Assembly (NCBI GenBank): GCA_031310005.1
Contig: CM062381.1
Span: 1,488,001 to 1,552,000 of the forward strand
Length of the DNA: 64,000 bases
Reading direction: 5' to 3'
From: Dactylellina haptotyla
Taxonomy: Eukaryota; Ascomycota; Orbiliomycetes; Orbiliales; Orbiliaceae
Part shown: positions 34,255-45,300 of the stretch, one piece after another
How positions within the stretch are numbered: position 1 is the stretch's first letter
Layout: every line of letters starts with the position of its first letter
The notes under the pieces: generated by a model
Database searches by the model: none
Told to the model about the DNA's origin: nothing
What the model saw: the letters and a program-made list of their open reading frames with translations, nothing else
Position numbers and translations under genes: made by a program

Positions 34255-36012
34255 TATGTTGTGATTAAATGATAGATTGGTCTTCTAGTATTGCACATTA
34301 CCTCGATTTGGCCTCAACTGTCTCCTTTATCGCGCCTTGCATTCAGTACATTCTGTGACAACAGGCATGCCACCAGAATGATACATCAGATTCGTACTTA
34401 CAGGTTTGGTTCCAACTCTTTTTACTCTCTGCTATCGAGGACTGGTTTGTACGCTTGACCAGCGTGTGTATTACTTCACTCTCTTGTAATATTGGTTTCT
34501 GGATCGAAAATTATTGTTTTCATTTTAATCCCTTCATTTTTTGAACTTCTTCCGTTTTCTTCCAAATACTTCGATTCTCCTTGCCTTTACTGGCCTATCT
34601 AAACTTTATTCTCCAACGATACCTTCTATTGCATTTCCTTTTGTCATTTCACATTTCAAGCTAGCTTTTTTTGCATATTGTATAGCATATTTTCTACTTG
34701 TTCCGAAGGATTCTAGTCTGGTGGAACGGTACTTTTTGGTTGACATATTTTAGTTCCGATATTCTCCTATGGAGCGATATCTAACACTATCATATACTAT
34801 AGTACATGATTCAATTGTTGCGGTTCGATTACAGAAGTTTCCAGAATGTAGTACAGCATAGAAGTATTTTGGTCATACCAAACGTTTCACAATTTGAAAT
34901 GGCTCATAATCATAATACAATACCTCGTGGGGCTTTACTATTCATTAATCTCCCATTACATAAATACCGTCACAGGACGGATCCATAAAGGCCAAAGGCG
35001 CACGAATTGATAGACTAGGATCTACGAGGTCAGATAGCCCCGGCAGGGTTTCCCATAGGTTGGACAATTGACATCTGGAACATCCTTAGCGATGCGGGGA
35101 GCCGAGACGTTCGACGCACGTGCACCCTGCGGTTGTGATAAATATATCCCACCGGGATTTACCGGTGGAGTGGATATCTGGTTGCTAGTGCGTGGGGCAT
35201 CGAGAGACAAAGGTGGGAATTTTGTTTCAGCTGGGCTTAAGCTTTTCGAGACATTTTTTTGTGCTGTCAGGGCGGGAGGTGACGCACAGATCTGTAGTGG
35301 GATCAGTGCGCACGTTTTTTTGCCGGGATGTGGGGCTGCCAGGATGATGGTGAAGATATCGATAGGGTTCAGTGGCTTGATCGCGAACCGTCGTATTTTA
35401 TGTGCCAGCGCATCAAGAAGTCCGATATCGCGATACGAGAGTAGGAGTATGGTGATTGGAGGTTAAGATGTGGGTGGAATATATGGTGTAACCATGCTGT
35501 CATCGTTGGGTTGATGTAGGTATCCCGATCTGGATGTTAGATTGGAGCATTACTACGTACTACGACATGCTATAATCGGATGGGAGTGAGCGCGAGGATG
35601 GCGCGAATCCTGTTAATTAATCCGCTTTCCACAGAATTAGCTTTAGATATTTTTTGGTCAATTGGCTTCGGTTTACCGTCGAGGTACGAGTCGCAGCAGG
35701 CAGAATCTGAAGATACTCAGATTATATCTACCAATTCTCCGCGTAACTGAACAATAGGCAATGTATAAAGCCTATGGATCGTAATTCGGATGACAATTTA
35801 CGATCTTATCAATTCACAGGACACCAAAACCATCTCGGGTCCGTGGAGACACGCGTGACTTCTTGAGATACCGACGAGAATGGTAGAGTGATATGAAAAT
35901 GTGTTGCGTGAAGTCGGCATGCAACACGATTTCCCCTTTTGGCATCACCAAAAAGCCATCTTGCATCTTTCAGTGACGATTCCTTCAACCTATCAATCCT
36001 CAATACACCGCA
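34255..36012. other. 1.8-kb intergenic region
   Basis: The first part (about 34500-34740) is T-rich, probably 3' flank of the 32570 gene. A minus-strand open frame without ATG spans 35022-35465 and is described as a finding. No other gene, tRNA or repeat is recognised. Confidence 0.5.
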
Positions 36013-36482
36013 ATGTCGGCGGCCCAAAGAAAGCCCCCGAAGGACAAAGCGAAGGACAAGGCCTCCAAGAAGCCCTACCATATCAAACGCGCCGACCTCG
36101 AGCTGGAAGACTACCAGCTTCAGCAGGAACAAAAGTCCTTCGCGTTACTCGCCACTCGCGGGTTCAATGCGCTGATACATTCCAGGCAGTTTTATATATA
36201 CCTGCTACTTCAAGCCATAGCAGCATGGTTTAAACTTGGCCAGGGGTTTCTTTGCGTGGGTATTCTGTGGATGATGTATGCGAATACCGGGAAGAGGAAG
36301 GCCGGGGAGAAGAGTAGTTGGAGTGTGTTTAACGAAGGATTTGAAGCGTACGTATACGAACAATATCGCGGTTCGGTATTCACTTGGTAGATTCACTTTG
36401 AAGCTAATGAGAATACCCTAGCATCGAGGGTTCGACTGATATGGAGGCACTCGAGAGGGAGATGCGTTCCCGCGGGCTGTAG
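36013..36482 (+). CDS. SAYSvFN-domain membrane protein (SAYSD1-like)
   Basis: Two exons, 36013-36347 and 36422-36482; 131 aa. The intron has a GTACGT donor and GCTAATG branch site. A Lys-rich N-terminus is followed by the hydrophobic span FYIYLLLQAIAAWFKLGQGFLCVGILWMMY. Then comes the defining block WSVFNEGFEAIEGSTDMEALEREMRSRGL, matching the SAYSvFN consensus (serine/Ala-Tyr-Ser-Val-Phe-Asn followed by an Ile-Glu/Gln-Gly turn). The human relative SAYSD1 sits at the ER and takes part in quality control at stalled translocons. A similar ER role here is inferred. Length matches fungal relatives. Confidence 0.88.
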
Positions 36483-36835
36483 TTGTGTACGCCACTACTG
36501 TATGATATATTATCACATTGCCGTTGCAGAGTGGGAACATGACGAGCTCAATAGTTCATCGATCTTGCGAGAAATCGAGTGTAAATTAAGATATCAGGGT
36601 ACATAAAAGTTCCACGCCGATGATAATGAGATATCTTCCGCATCGTCGTGGGTGGCACGCTTCCCGCAGAGCCGCATGTCGTCCGTGCCAAGCCAACGAA
36701 GCTTAGATCCACCTCCCAATCGAACGTGCGTCACAACAACATCGAACCATCGCCAGCGTCGACGCCTTCCCATTCGCCCGCTCCCGTAACCCCTCGTGAG
36801 AGCTACACGTACGTGTCAAAACGACCTGTCCGAGT
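36483..36835. other. Promoter region of Cactin
   Basis: Short spacer between two plus-strand genes; no distinct element seen. Confidence 0.5.
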
Positions 36836-39273
36836 ATGTCGTCGGGTAACCAATACAGAGACCGATCCGATAGGTACGGCGAGAGCCGCAAACGGTCGCG
36901 CTCCGGCTCACCGCCGTGGCGACATCGCGATACAGAACGTGCAGGTGACCGACACCCCTCCCGGCGCGATCGTTCCTCCGAACGACATAACCATGGACAT
37001 AAGTCCGACCGTCGAGACCGAGATAAAGGCAGAGGCAGGGATGGAGGCGGCGAGAGGAATGAGGCCCGCGAACGTCGTGAACAGGATTCGTTTGCAAAGG
37101 AGCAGACACGCCGGAATGCTCTTCAGGAAGAAGAGCAGATGCGTGAATGGGTCTCACAGGAAGATGTGTTTGTGTTAAAGCAAGCGAAGAAGAAGGCAGA
37201 AATCCGTGTGAAGGAAGGGAGAGCAAAGCCGATCGACTTCCTCGCAGTCAATCTCAGAGTCATTGACAAGGATCGAAACCCTTTGGACGATGAGATCGAT
37301 GACGCGGACTTGGATATAGTCGATCCGGAGGGTGTGTTTGAGGGGTTGAGTGATACCGAACTAGAGAGTTTGGAGAAGGATATCGATGTTTACCTGGGTT
37401 TGGAGACTAATAGGGAAAACAAGGAATATTGGACGGTTAGTTTTGGAACGTACCTTGCAGTTTGCCATCAATCTAAGGATTCTTTTCATTCGCCATCTCG
37501 CAAGGGACTTTTGACTAATGGCCCATTTTTGAGGTTTAGACAATGAAGGTTATCTGTCAAGATAGGCAGCGAAAGTCTAAGGCGGCTGCACCTGAGGGGC
37601 GAGCCGTCAGTTCGGTTGTAACGGACATCGATAAACTCTTATCCTCAAAATCCTTGGAGGAATTGGAAGCACTGGAAAAGCAAATCACCCGAAAATTACG
37701 CTCAAATGAACCCATAGATTTTGATTACTGGGAGCAGTTGCTACGCAGCCTCCTTGTTTGGAAAGCAAAGGCGAAGCTCAAGCAAGTTTACGAGTCCGTT
37801 ATTAATAGCAGACTTGAGATTCTGCGGAAGCAACAGCGCGATGAAGCTGAAAATATCAGAAAGAAACTTGAAGTTGTCCTCAGCGGCCCCCTGCCTGTGA
37901 GAGAAGCGCAAGATGAGGATGAGGAGGCAGAAGGTGGTTCCGTCCAACCCAAACAATTGTTGCCACCCAAGGAAAGAAAGCCGATCAAGTTCACACGGGA
38001 CATGGACCCCGAACCAATGCTCAAACTTTCTTACGAAGATCGAGGCCTGGAACAGATGGATGAGCAAGAGTTCCTCCGTAAACTAGTAAGTTTACCCACG
38101 AGCCGAACTTTTCCTTTCGCCAGTCTTTTCATCTGCGAGCTGGGTGGAGACTGCACTAATGGAGTACGATGGTCTCGCTGACACGTTAACACAGGGCGCA
38201 GAACGGCTGAAGGTCCTGAAACTAGGATACGTGCCCATAAAACGAGGGGCTGGACCGAGTGAAAAGTCCAAGGACGGGCGCCAGAGAAAGTCTGCATCGA
38301 ACGATGCAACGGCAGGCATCTCTCGTTTTAGCGCTATACCCAACGATGATTTTTCCCAAGCGACCCGCGCCCTATATGAGCGTGAAGTAGCGAGAGGTGT
38401 AGGGGATAATGAAGAGATCTTTGCCACCGAGGAGGAAGTCCAGACGGCGTCCAAGTCGCAGTGGGCAAACCGATACAGACCTCGCAAGCCCCGGTACTTC
38501 AATCGGGTGCAGATGGGCTACGAGTGGAACAAGTACAACCAGACCCACTACGACCACGATAATCCGCCTCCAAAGGTTGTGCAGGGGTACAAGTTCAATA
38601 TCTTTTACCCCGATCTAATTGATAAGACGAGAGCGCCAACGTATAGGATTGAACGGGAGGGGGGGCGTAAGAGAGGTCAATCGTTTGCACCTGCAGGCGA
38701 AGATGATACTTGCCTGATTAGATTTATTGCAGGTGCGCCATATGAAGATATCGCGTTCCGGATAGTGGATAAGGAATGGGACTATTCTGCGAAACGAGAG
38801 AGAGGCTTCAGAAGTTCATTCGAAAAGGTGAGCTAGCTACCAGCATGGCTTTGATAGATCCTATTCTCCCCAGTGATTATTTTTAGACTTTACGCCAGAA
38901 GCCCTGTTCGGGGAGCGGAGGTCGAATTTTTGTCATCGTGTTTCAAGCTGGATGCACCCTTTCAGGGTGTGAACCTCTACTATTTTGAAAAAAGTTCTGT
39001 ACCTGAATATACAACTTTTTTACCCGGGGCACGGAGAAGATACAAGGGTTGAAAGTTTAGATGCAATTTGAATGCATCATACATGTTGTATTGAGAGGGG
39101 GGGGGGGGGGTCAGAGGGGAAATAGTTGTTTGCTGTGGGTCTGCTGCTAACGTTTAATCCTACAGGGTATTCTGCAATTGCACTTCCAGCTCAAGAAGGT
39201 AGGTCTCACTCAAAGCCAAATTATTAATGTGATTTCATTCTAATTCTTTCGCCAGATATACTACCGAAAATGA
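36836..39273 (+). CDS. Cactin, spliceosome-associated factor
   Basis: Five exons: 36836-37435, 37549-38085, 38195-38827, 39166-39198, 39256-39273; 606 aa. All exons are multiples of three. The N-terminus (about 1-95) is Arg/Ser/Asp-rich (RS-like). A charged helical middle has REWVSQEDVFVLKQAKKKAEIR and RAKPIDFLAVNL. The C-terminal domain carries NRVQMGYEWNKYNQTHYDHDNPPPKVVQGYKFNIFYPDLID (read in pieces), then APTYRIE, GEDDTCLIRFIAGAPYEDIAFRIVDKEWDYS and the terminal GILQLHFQLKKIYYRK. These are hallmark Cactin sequences. Cactin associates with the late spliceosome and affects splice-site fidelity in fission yeast and animals. Intron 3 is unusually long (338 nt) for this window. Confidence 0.95.
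39097..39110 (+). repeat. Poly-G tract of 14 inside Cactin intron 3
   Basis: An uninterrupted run of 14 G in the longest intron of the gene, 56 bases before the 3' splice site region. It may be length-variable. Confidence 0.8.
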
Positions 39274-40268
39274 GAGTTTCTGCCAGACGGGAAATGATAT
39301 TGTTGTGTGTTCCATCTACTGCAATGTTTGATATAGTGACAGGCATAACCCCTTCTAGACTACCCTTGCGCTCGAAAGGCGCGAAGGTGAAACCCACTCG
39401 TCTGCATGACATGTTCTCCCTAGTAGACAGCAGACCGGGCTGGAATGGAATGGGAAGGGAAAAACAATAATTTCATATCTGTCTAAAAAAAAATAGAACT
39501 TTTGTGGCCGAATCTGCACTGTTTTTAGATTTTCGATCTGTCAAATTCTCACATTTATCTCGCGTGGTTGACGGGGGGAGGTAACGAGGCACAGGACACC
39601 ATTGATGGGCGAGCAACACCAGCGTCTAGCAACGAGAGGCTAAGGAAAACCACCAGTTTACGATTTGACAGACTTTCTTTGCGTTGGTTGGCAGTGGTAC
39701 CAGCCTCGTAACTGGGTCTGAACAAACCAGAATCCGGTCCTCCTCCCTTGGCCGTCCCCTCATTCAACCCCTGTCAGGACAGACACATAGGTGGCTATTC
39801 GTCATGCCCGTAATCCTGGAAGAGCAAACACAGTTGGGGGATATTTTTCTTTTTATTCATACTCTTGCTTTCTTTTTTGTAGGACTGTGCCTTTTGCTCG
39901 CTGCCCTCCCCGGCCAAGAAAAAGAAAAGGCGTGCGGCACGCGAGTGAGGCACCCCCCTTGTCTTTTTTCAACAATCGGTGCGGCAGCCTTTCTGCGTCG
40001 ACGGGGTGTTTCAGGCCACCGGCAACAAGCGTAATGACCAGTCGCAGTTGCAGCAACCCATGGATATCGGATTCATGGGTCGCTCCATCGCGCTGGGCAC
40101 CAGCACAGGGCTGCCATGTTTCCTCGGGGGGCGGAATCTGCCATGTTGAATGTTCACCATTATCTTTGCTGTAAACCACGAGATCCGCGTGACAATTTTG
40201 TGTTTCGCCCATTATGCATTTTTAAAAATATGATCATAAATAAGGGCAAGTCTCGCCCGATTCGAATG
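39274..40268. other. Intergenic region upstream of the forkhead leader
   Basis: 3' flank of Cactin and presumed promoter of the forkhead gene. An AT-rich element (CATAAATAAGG) lies at about 40235-40245 and could serve as TATA box for a start near 40270-40340. ORFs of up to 127 codons overlap in several frames and are not called. Confidence 0.45.
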
Positions 40269-41523
40269 GAAGATAATCTCTAGAACCCCAGACAAGAACA
40301 TCAAAGCACTTCAAGTCTACTCTCCTTCTATAACAGCGACATTTATCTAAGGAACGGCAACTTGATCTTCCAGGCGACGATTCGTCAAAAGCTGTCAATT
40401 CCTGCTCACGCCCTTCGGCTTTTGTTTCTTTGCGTCGAGGAAAAGCGAATACCGTCCCATCTCGTGAGAGCTAGCTCAGGCGGGTTTTGGTGGTATTCTC
40501 GTACTAGTTTGTCTGCAGACGCAGGTCCCGTTTCAAACCAGTCCTCTTTGCAGCTGCCCGATTCCCATAGCTCTCAAGATCCAGGAACCAATTTCACTAT
40601 CTTCTCTCTTTCTCTCTACCAAAGCATTTTCTCCCTTTGAGATTTAGTTCCAAATTGTCTTCGACTGCTTTGTATAAACCCTTCCCGGCTATCCGTGTTG
40701 GTCCTTGTTTAGACCGTCGCTTCATTCGCTCCTGTCCATTTCTTTCTGTTACCTGATCTGGGCCACAACCTGAAGCACTTGGGCCGCCTTTCGCTACAAA
40801 CATACCCTGCCAACACTCGCTGGCCCCGGTTCCCACCACACCAGGACACACCAACCAGACTTACAGACACCGCACTACGCTCGCATTCTCAACACCTGCA
40901 GCCAGCGCCGCAGCATCCTGCATCCTCTATAGCTTCTCCTCTATATTATAAACCACTAGGGCCGCCACCATTTATTTCTCTTTCTTTCCGGTCCCCTCCT
41001 CCTCATCATCGCATCCTCTTTCGCATCCTCAATATATAAGCTCTCCAACTCTCTCTTCCAACTTTCCTTCTCCATCCTACATATCTCCGAGCGAATATTT
41101 CCAGAAACCATCCACGGCTACAAGCACCCGGTCTTTGTCTCGGATACAGGCATTCTGTCGACAACCTCTTGTTCCCACCCTCCTTCTCATCCTACGATTC
41201 TTTCTATAGTATCATCCGACGTCTTTACAACCTTTTCTTTTTAATTTTTTTTTCTTCTTTCCACTTGTCTCGCTACCTTCACTTTGTTTTTCTACGCTCG
41301 CGTATCAGCGCAATCCTCTTTCTGCGCTGGCAAGTAACAGAAGACAAAACCACCAAGAGCATTAAACAAGGCTCTTGTATAACCCAAGGTTTAAGAAACA
41401 AAAAAAATAAGGAAGCCAGCCGGAAAGATAGTTTAAAGTTTAATACTTTGAGAAAAAAGAGATCATTCCGCGCGGTGAGAAACGGACTGAGAGGAAAAAG
41501 AAACCTCGCATTGTCCACCTTGC
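40269..41523 (+). promoter_or_regulatory. Putative long 5' leader of the forkhead gene, free of ATG
   Basis: From the last upstream ATG (40266-40268) to the start codon at 41524 there are about 1,255 bases with no ATG in any plus-strand frame. Around 20 would be expected for unbiased sequence of this length. The stretch is strongly pyrimidine-rich (runs such as CTTCTCTCTTTCTCTCTACC and TTTTCTTTTTAATTTTTTTTTC), becoming A/G-rich in the last 180 bases. Absence of ATG is what selection on a scanned 5' untranslated leader would give. An intron within it is possible but not needed. Confidence 0.6.
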
Positions 41524-43159
41524 ATGCATAGCGAGAAATTCAATAGAGACATGGGCCTTATACCCCAAGGTGAAAGTCAGGAGTCTATCAATAACACCAG
41601 CGTTCTCTTTCCCAGTCGTCGTCAAAGAAGCAAGGCTGCCCAGCTTGGTCCTAGCAACTACTATTTGAATAAGCCCTTGCGCCCACAGCTTCACATTCCT
41701 GACGATATAACATCTACAACTTCCCACCCAGTTCCGACAGTTCTTCCCTCGTATCCTCACCCCCACACCCATCAGAGGCAAACCTCATCCCCATCTTCTT
41801 CTTCCTCCACAAACGAATCCTCTAGAATGGTTTGGGAACAGTCGAGTTTGCCATCTTCGACACTATCCGAGCCCATCTATTCCGACATGATGCAGTCAAA
41901 TAGAAATATCAGCCATCAAGTTTTCTCTGTTATCGCCGGTGCTTCCCCCTCCAGCACCTCTTCGCAGTACTTCCCAGTCGGTGTTGAGGACCTTCCCTAC
42001 CAACCCGTCGTCAGAAGCAACAGCATGCCCACCCCGCCGTACCCAATGCAGTACAACACACCCCCCAACCACGGCTACGAATCTCCAGAGCTGGGTGAGC
42101 ACATGATGGGTGCGCACTACCCACGAATTGAGCATTCCTCTATCCCGCAGGACGGCTACTACCCCTACGAGCAGGATGGGTACTGGTCCCCGAACGAGAT
42201 GGTGCTCGCACCCGCAAAATCGTCGCTTCACCACAGCGGCTCCAGCTCCGATCTCTCCTGCCTGAACAGAGGCGGAATTTACGCTGGCAGCCACTACTCT
42301 GACATTGACGAGGGCTTTGGGCCAGAATCGCCAGAGGCCGGTGACGAAGAACTCCCCCCTTATGCAGAACTGATATATGAGGCGCTGAAAAGCGCCCCGG
42401 GTCATCAAATGCACTTGCAGGACATTTACCAGTGGTTCAGAGACAACTACGCAAAGTTTCGAACCGATTCGGGTAAAGGATGGATGAATTCCATCCGACA
42501 CAATCTATCTATGAATGGGGTAAGTCGACGCCGATACTTTGATTTGCAACGCAAAAACTGACCCACTTTCTTATTAGGCATTCGTCAAAGTCGAAAGACC
42601 ACAGAATGAGCCTGGCAAAGGATACATGTGGCTTTTGGCCCCGGCGGCACTTGAGGGAGGCATCAAGTCCACCACCAGATACCGCAAGTCCGGTAGTGCG
42701 AGAACGAGAGCAACAGACAAGATGAGCCCAGACAACTCATACAAGTGCTTCGTTACGCCCAAGAGGAACAGAACCGGCAAGAGACAATCAAAGGCAAGAC
42801 GAACTGCAAAGAAGAATCTCCAGCGCATGCAGCATGTTGACAAGAAGCAACAGTCGCAGCACTCCCAGGCTCACGAATACACCGAATTTGGCGCCATTCA
42901 CACGCCCTCCATGACACCAGACTACTCTCCTTACCATTCTGAAGCTTTCTCGGAAGCCCTCAGCACCAGCTCCCGCCATGTAACGCCACTGCGCTCCACC
43001 GAATGGCACTCGCCTATTTCGGTGCAGCGTCACGTTTCGCCCTTCTACGCTCACTCCGACGACGGCTTTGGTTCTTCTTACGATAACTCCCATTGTCATG
43101 GATTCCCCCCCACTTATACTTACGAATGCAAACCCCATGCCGAGCACAGTAATATTTAA
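41524..43159 (+). CDS. Forkhead transcription factor
   Basis: Two exons, 41524-42519 and 42578-43159; 525 aa. The intron interrupts the DNA-binding domain between NLSMNG and AFVKVERP, a position that restores the forkhead fold. The domain (about 280-370) reads LPPYAELIYEALKSAPGHQM, DIYQWFRDNYAKF, KGWMNSIRHNLSMN, AFVKVERP and GKGYMWLL, followed by STTRYRK. Helix 3 (WMNSIRHNLSMN) holds the family's DNA-contact residues. The N-terminal 270 residues are Ser/Pro/Tyr-rich and likely disordered. A basic stretch after the domain (KRNRTGKRQSKARRTAKK) could be a nuclear signal. The short domain and STTRYRK tail are like the FhpA-type fungal forkheads. Target genes are unknown. Confidence 0.93.
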
Positions 43160-45300
43160 TATCTAATATATAACCATCTGGTTTACGAGACAAAACTTAC
43201 AACACATTATTTCTGATTGGTGTGTCCTTCCGGACGCTAATCAGATTTATGCGAATTCATTCGCCATCCTTCCGGTCCTCAGCTGGCTGGATTTCCTTTC
43301 GAAATTGAACGATTTCGAAAAACTTCCCGTTTGCTCCTTTTCGGTGTTCTGCATCTTACTATCACCACCACCAAGCGTTAACGATAAAAAAATATCACAC
43401 ACACATTCGTTTAACCCACACCCAACCGGCCGAAACATCATATTATGCATGCATCTCAAAAGGTGTCGTTTTGTTTTTGGCCCTTGTTCCCCGGCGCAAC
43501 ATCGTTCCCCCCCTTTGCATTTCGTCTTGTGTTTGTTCATACCTGCCCTTTTATTTCCCGTATCTCTTCTACTATTTTCTGAAAATACCCACATTTTCTT
43601 CTTATCCTTTTTGATACGTCATTTTTTTCGAGCAAGATACATCCTTGTAGATTACTTTTCTTGTGTTTTAAGCTTTCCCCTCTTCTGTCTTCTTACTCTT
43701 GCCGTGTCTTTCCTGGTTTTCGGTTTTGGTTGGTTCGAGCACAGCATATTTTCCAATGGCGTTCCGTTGATTCCCTGACTTTGAATTTTCATTCGCTTCC
43801 CTTCTTTTCGTCCTTACTCTCGGATGGGACGCCCCGCCAGGTAGCCACAGGACCAGGATTGCTGATCAGCTCCTGAAGGGTTCTACATGCTATATTGAAC
43901 GGCGTACAAAGACGATCATTCCTTGCGCATTTTTCTTCTTGAATAATATTACTTACTTATCTTTATTTCTTTTCGGGTTTAAACGATAAAATATTTCTTT
44001 TTGGTGTTTTAATATTGTTGAGAGGTTTTTTCTCTTCCGCTTCCCCCGTCGGCGGGCAGTGTGCATGCATTTCGCTATTATTTCACTACTTTGTGTTTTA
44101 TTTTCAACGGTTGTTCTTCTTTTTTTTGTAATAACGAAAAAAACAAAACGGGTTTTGGCTGGAATCTTTATCTCCGTTTTTTACGCTCTTTAACTTATTA
44201 TGGCATATAATTATTTTTCTTCTTCTTTCCTCTATTTCTTTTTTGCTTCCGATGCTTGTTGATAAAGTGTACTTATTATCACTATACATTTTTAAACCGA
44301 TTCTTCATAACCTTGAACAAGTCCTATTTTTACCCTTTCCACTCCGTCCATACAAATTTCGGTTTCAAGAAGTGTGCGCATGTGCTAGTGCTTGTGGAGT
44401 TGTCTTTAGGTGTGGTGGTGGTTTTTTTCCGCTTGGGGGTTCTTTGGGTCGCCTTGGACTCTTTTTTTTTTTTTACTTTTTGTTTTTTCAACTCGAATTC
44501 GATCGACTATCGCTCTTTAGACTTTGTTTTTTTCTTTTCGTTTTGCTGTTTCCTGAGAGTTCGTCAGATGACCTCGTTAGTGGGTTTGAGGAGCGGGTGG
44601 GAACAACATTCTCGGGAGCCAGTCCCATGGGTACCAACTTGTCACTTTGGGGAGATGTCAATGCAATGCAAGGCGCAAGTGACATGGTGGAGTGGGTGTG
44701 TGACTTTGGTGTGTTGGTAACTTCGGAAGCTAGTGCTAGTCAACTTGTCAGAAAACAAAAACTTTTCGTCGCATTTTTCTTTGTTTTCAAAAAATCATAT
44801 CTTAACAATATCATATTGGTCAAAAAAATATATAAATTTTACTATTATTTTTTTTATTACATTATGGGTAACATGTAAATTCTGTTTATAATTGATCGTC
44901 GTTATCGACTTTGACTTTTGCTTCCTGAAATCAAACTTTGGTACCTCATTATCAAATTTCCGGATTCGAAACAACCGAAAAGAGCCAAGCCATCGGTGCG
45001 CAATCGCAATCAGTGGATGCTATCTGCGCGAGCGCATGAACCAGCTTCCCCGAGCACAAGGTTTTCATGCGCAATACCTCTCATCCCTAGCGTCAGGTAC
45101 AGACAACAGCTTGCAAGAAAGAAAGAAAGTGTGGAGATCGAGCAAGGGGATGAGAACAAGAAAGAAAGAAAAAGAAGATGGCTCCACTCTGTGCTAGGTC
45201 TATGGTTCGGTACAGGAATTCCCGTTGGCTGTAAAGTGAGGGAGGCGTCGAGGGAAAAGGCCATGTGGGCAGCTGGCAGGAAGCAAAAAGCGGGTCCATT
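43160..45300. other. T-rich region downstream of the forkhead gene
   Basis: About 43300-44870 is markedly T-rich on the plus strand, with several T8-T16 runs, and probably includes a long 3' untranslated region. Open frames of up to 211 codons here encode only Phe/Leu/Val-rich strings produced by the T bias. A GAAA microsatellite lies at about 45116-45130. No gene is called. Confidence 0.5.

Noticed and set aside
36648-37178. 176-codon plus-strand ORF
   Set aside because: It is an alternative frame over the Arg/Ser-rich first exon of Cactin.
44243-44878. 211-codon plus-strand ORF
   Set aside because: It is made of Phe/Leu/Val/Tyr strings from T-rich DNA and has a second overlapping ORF of the same character.
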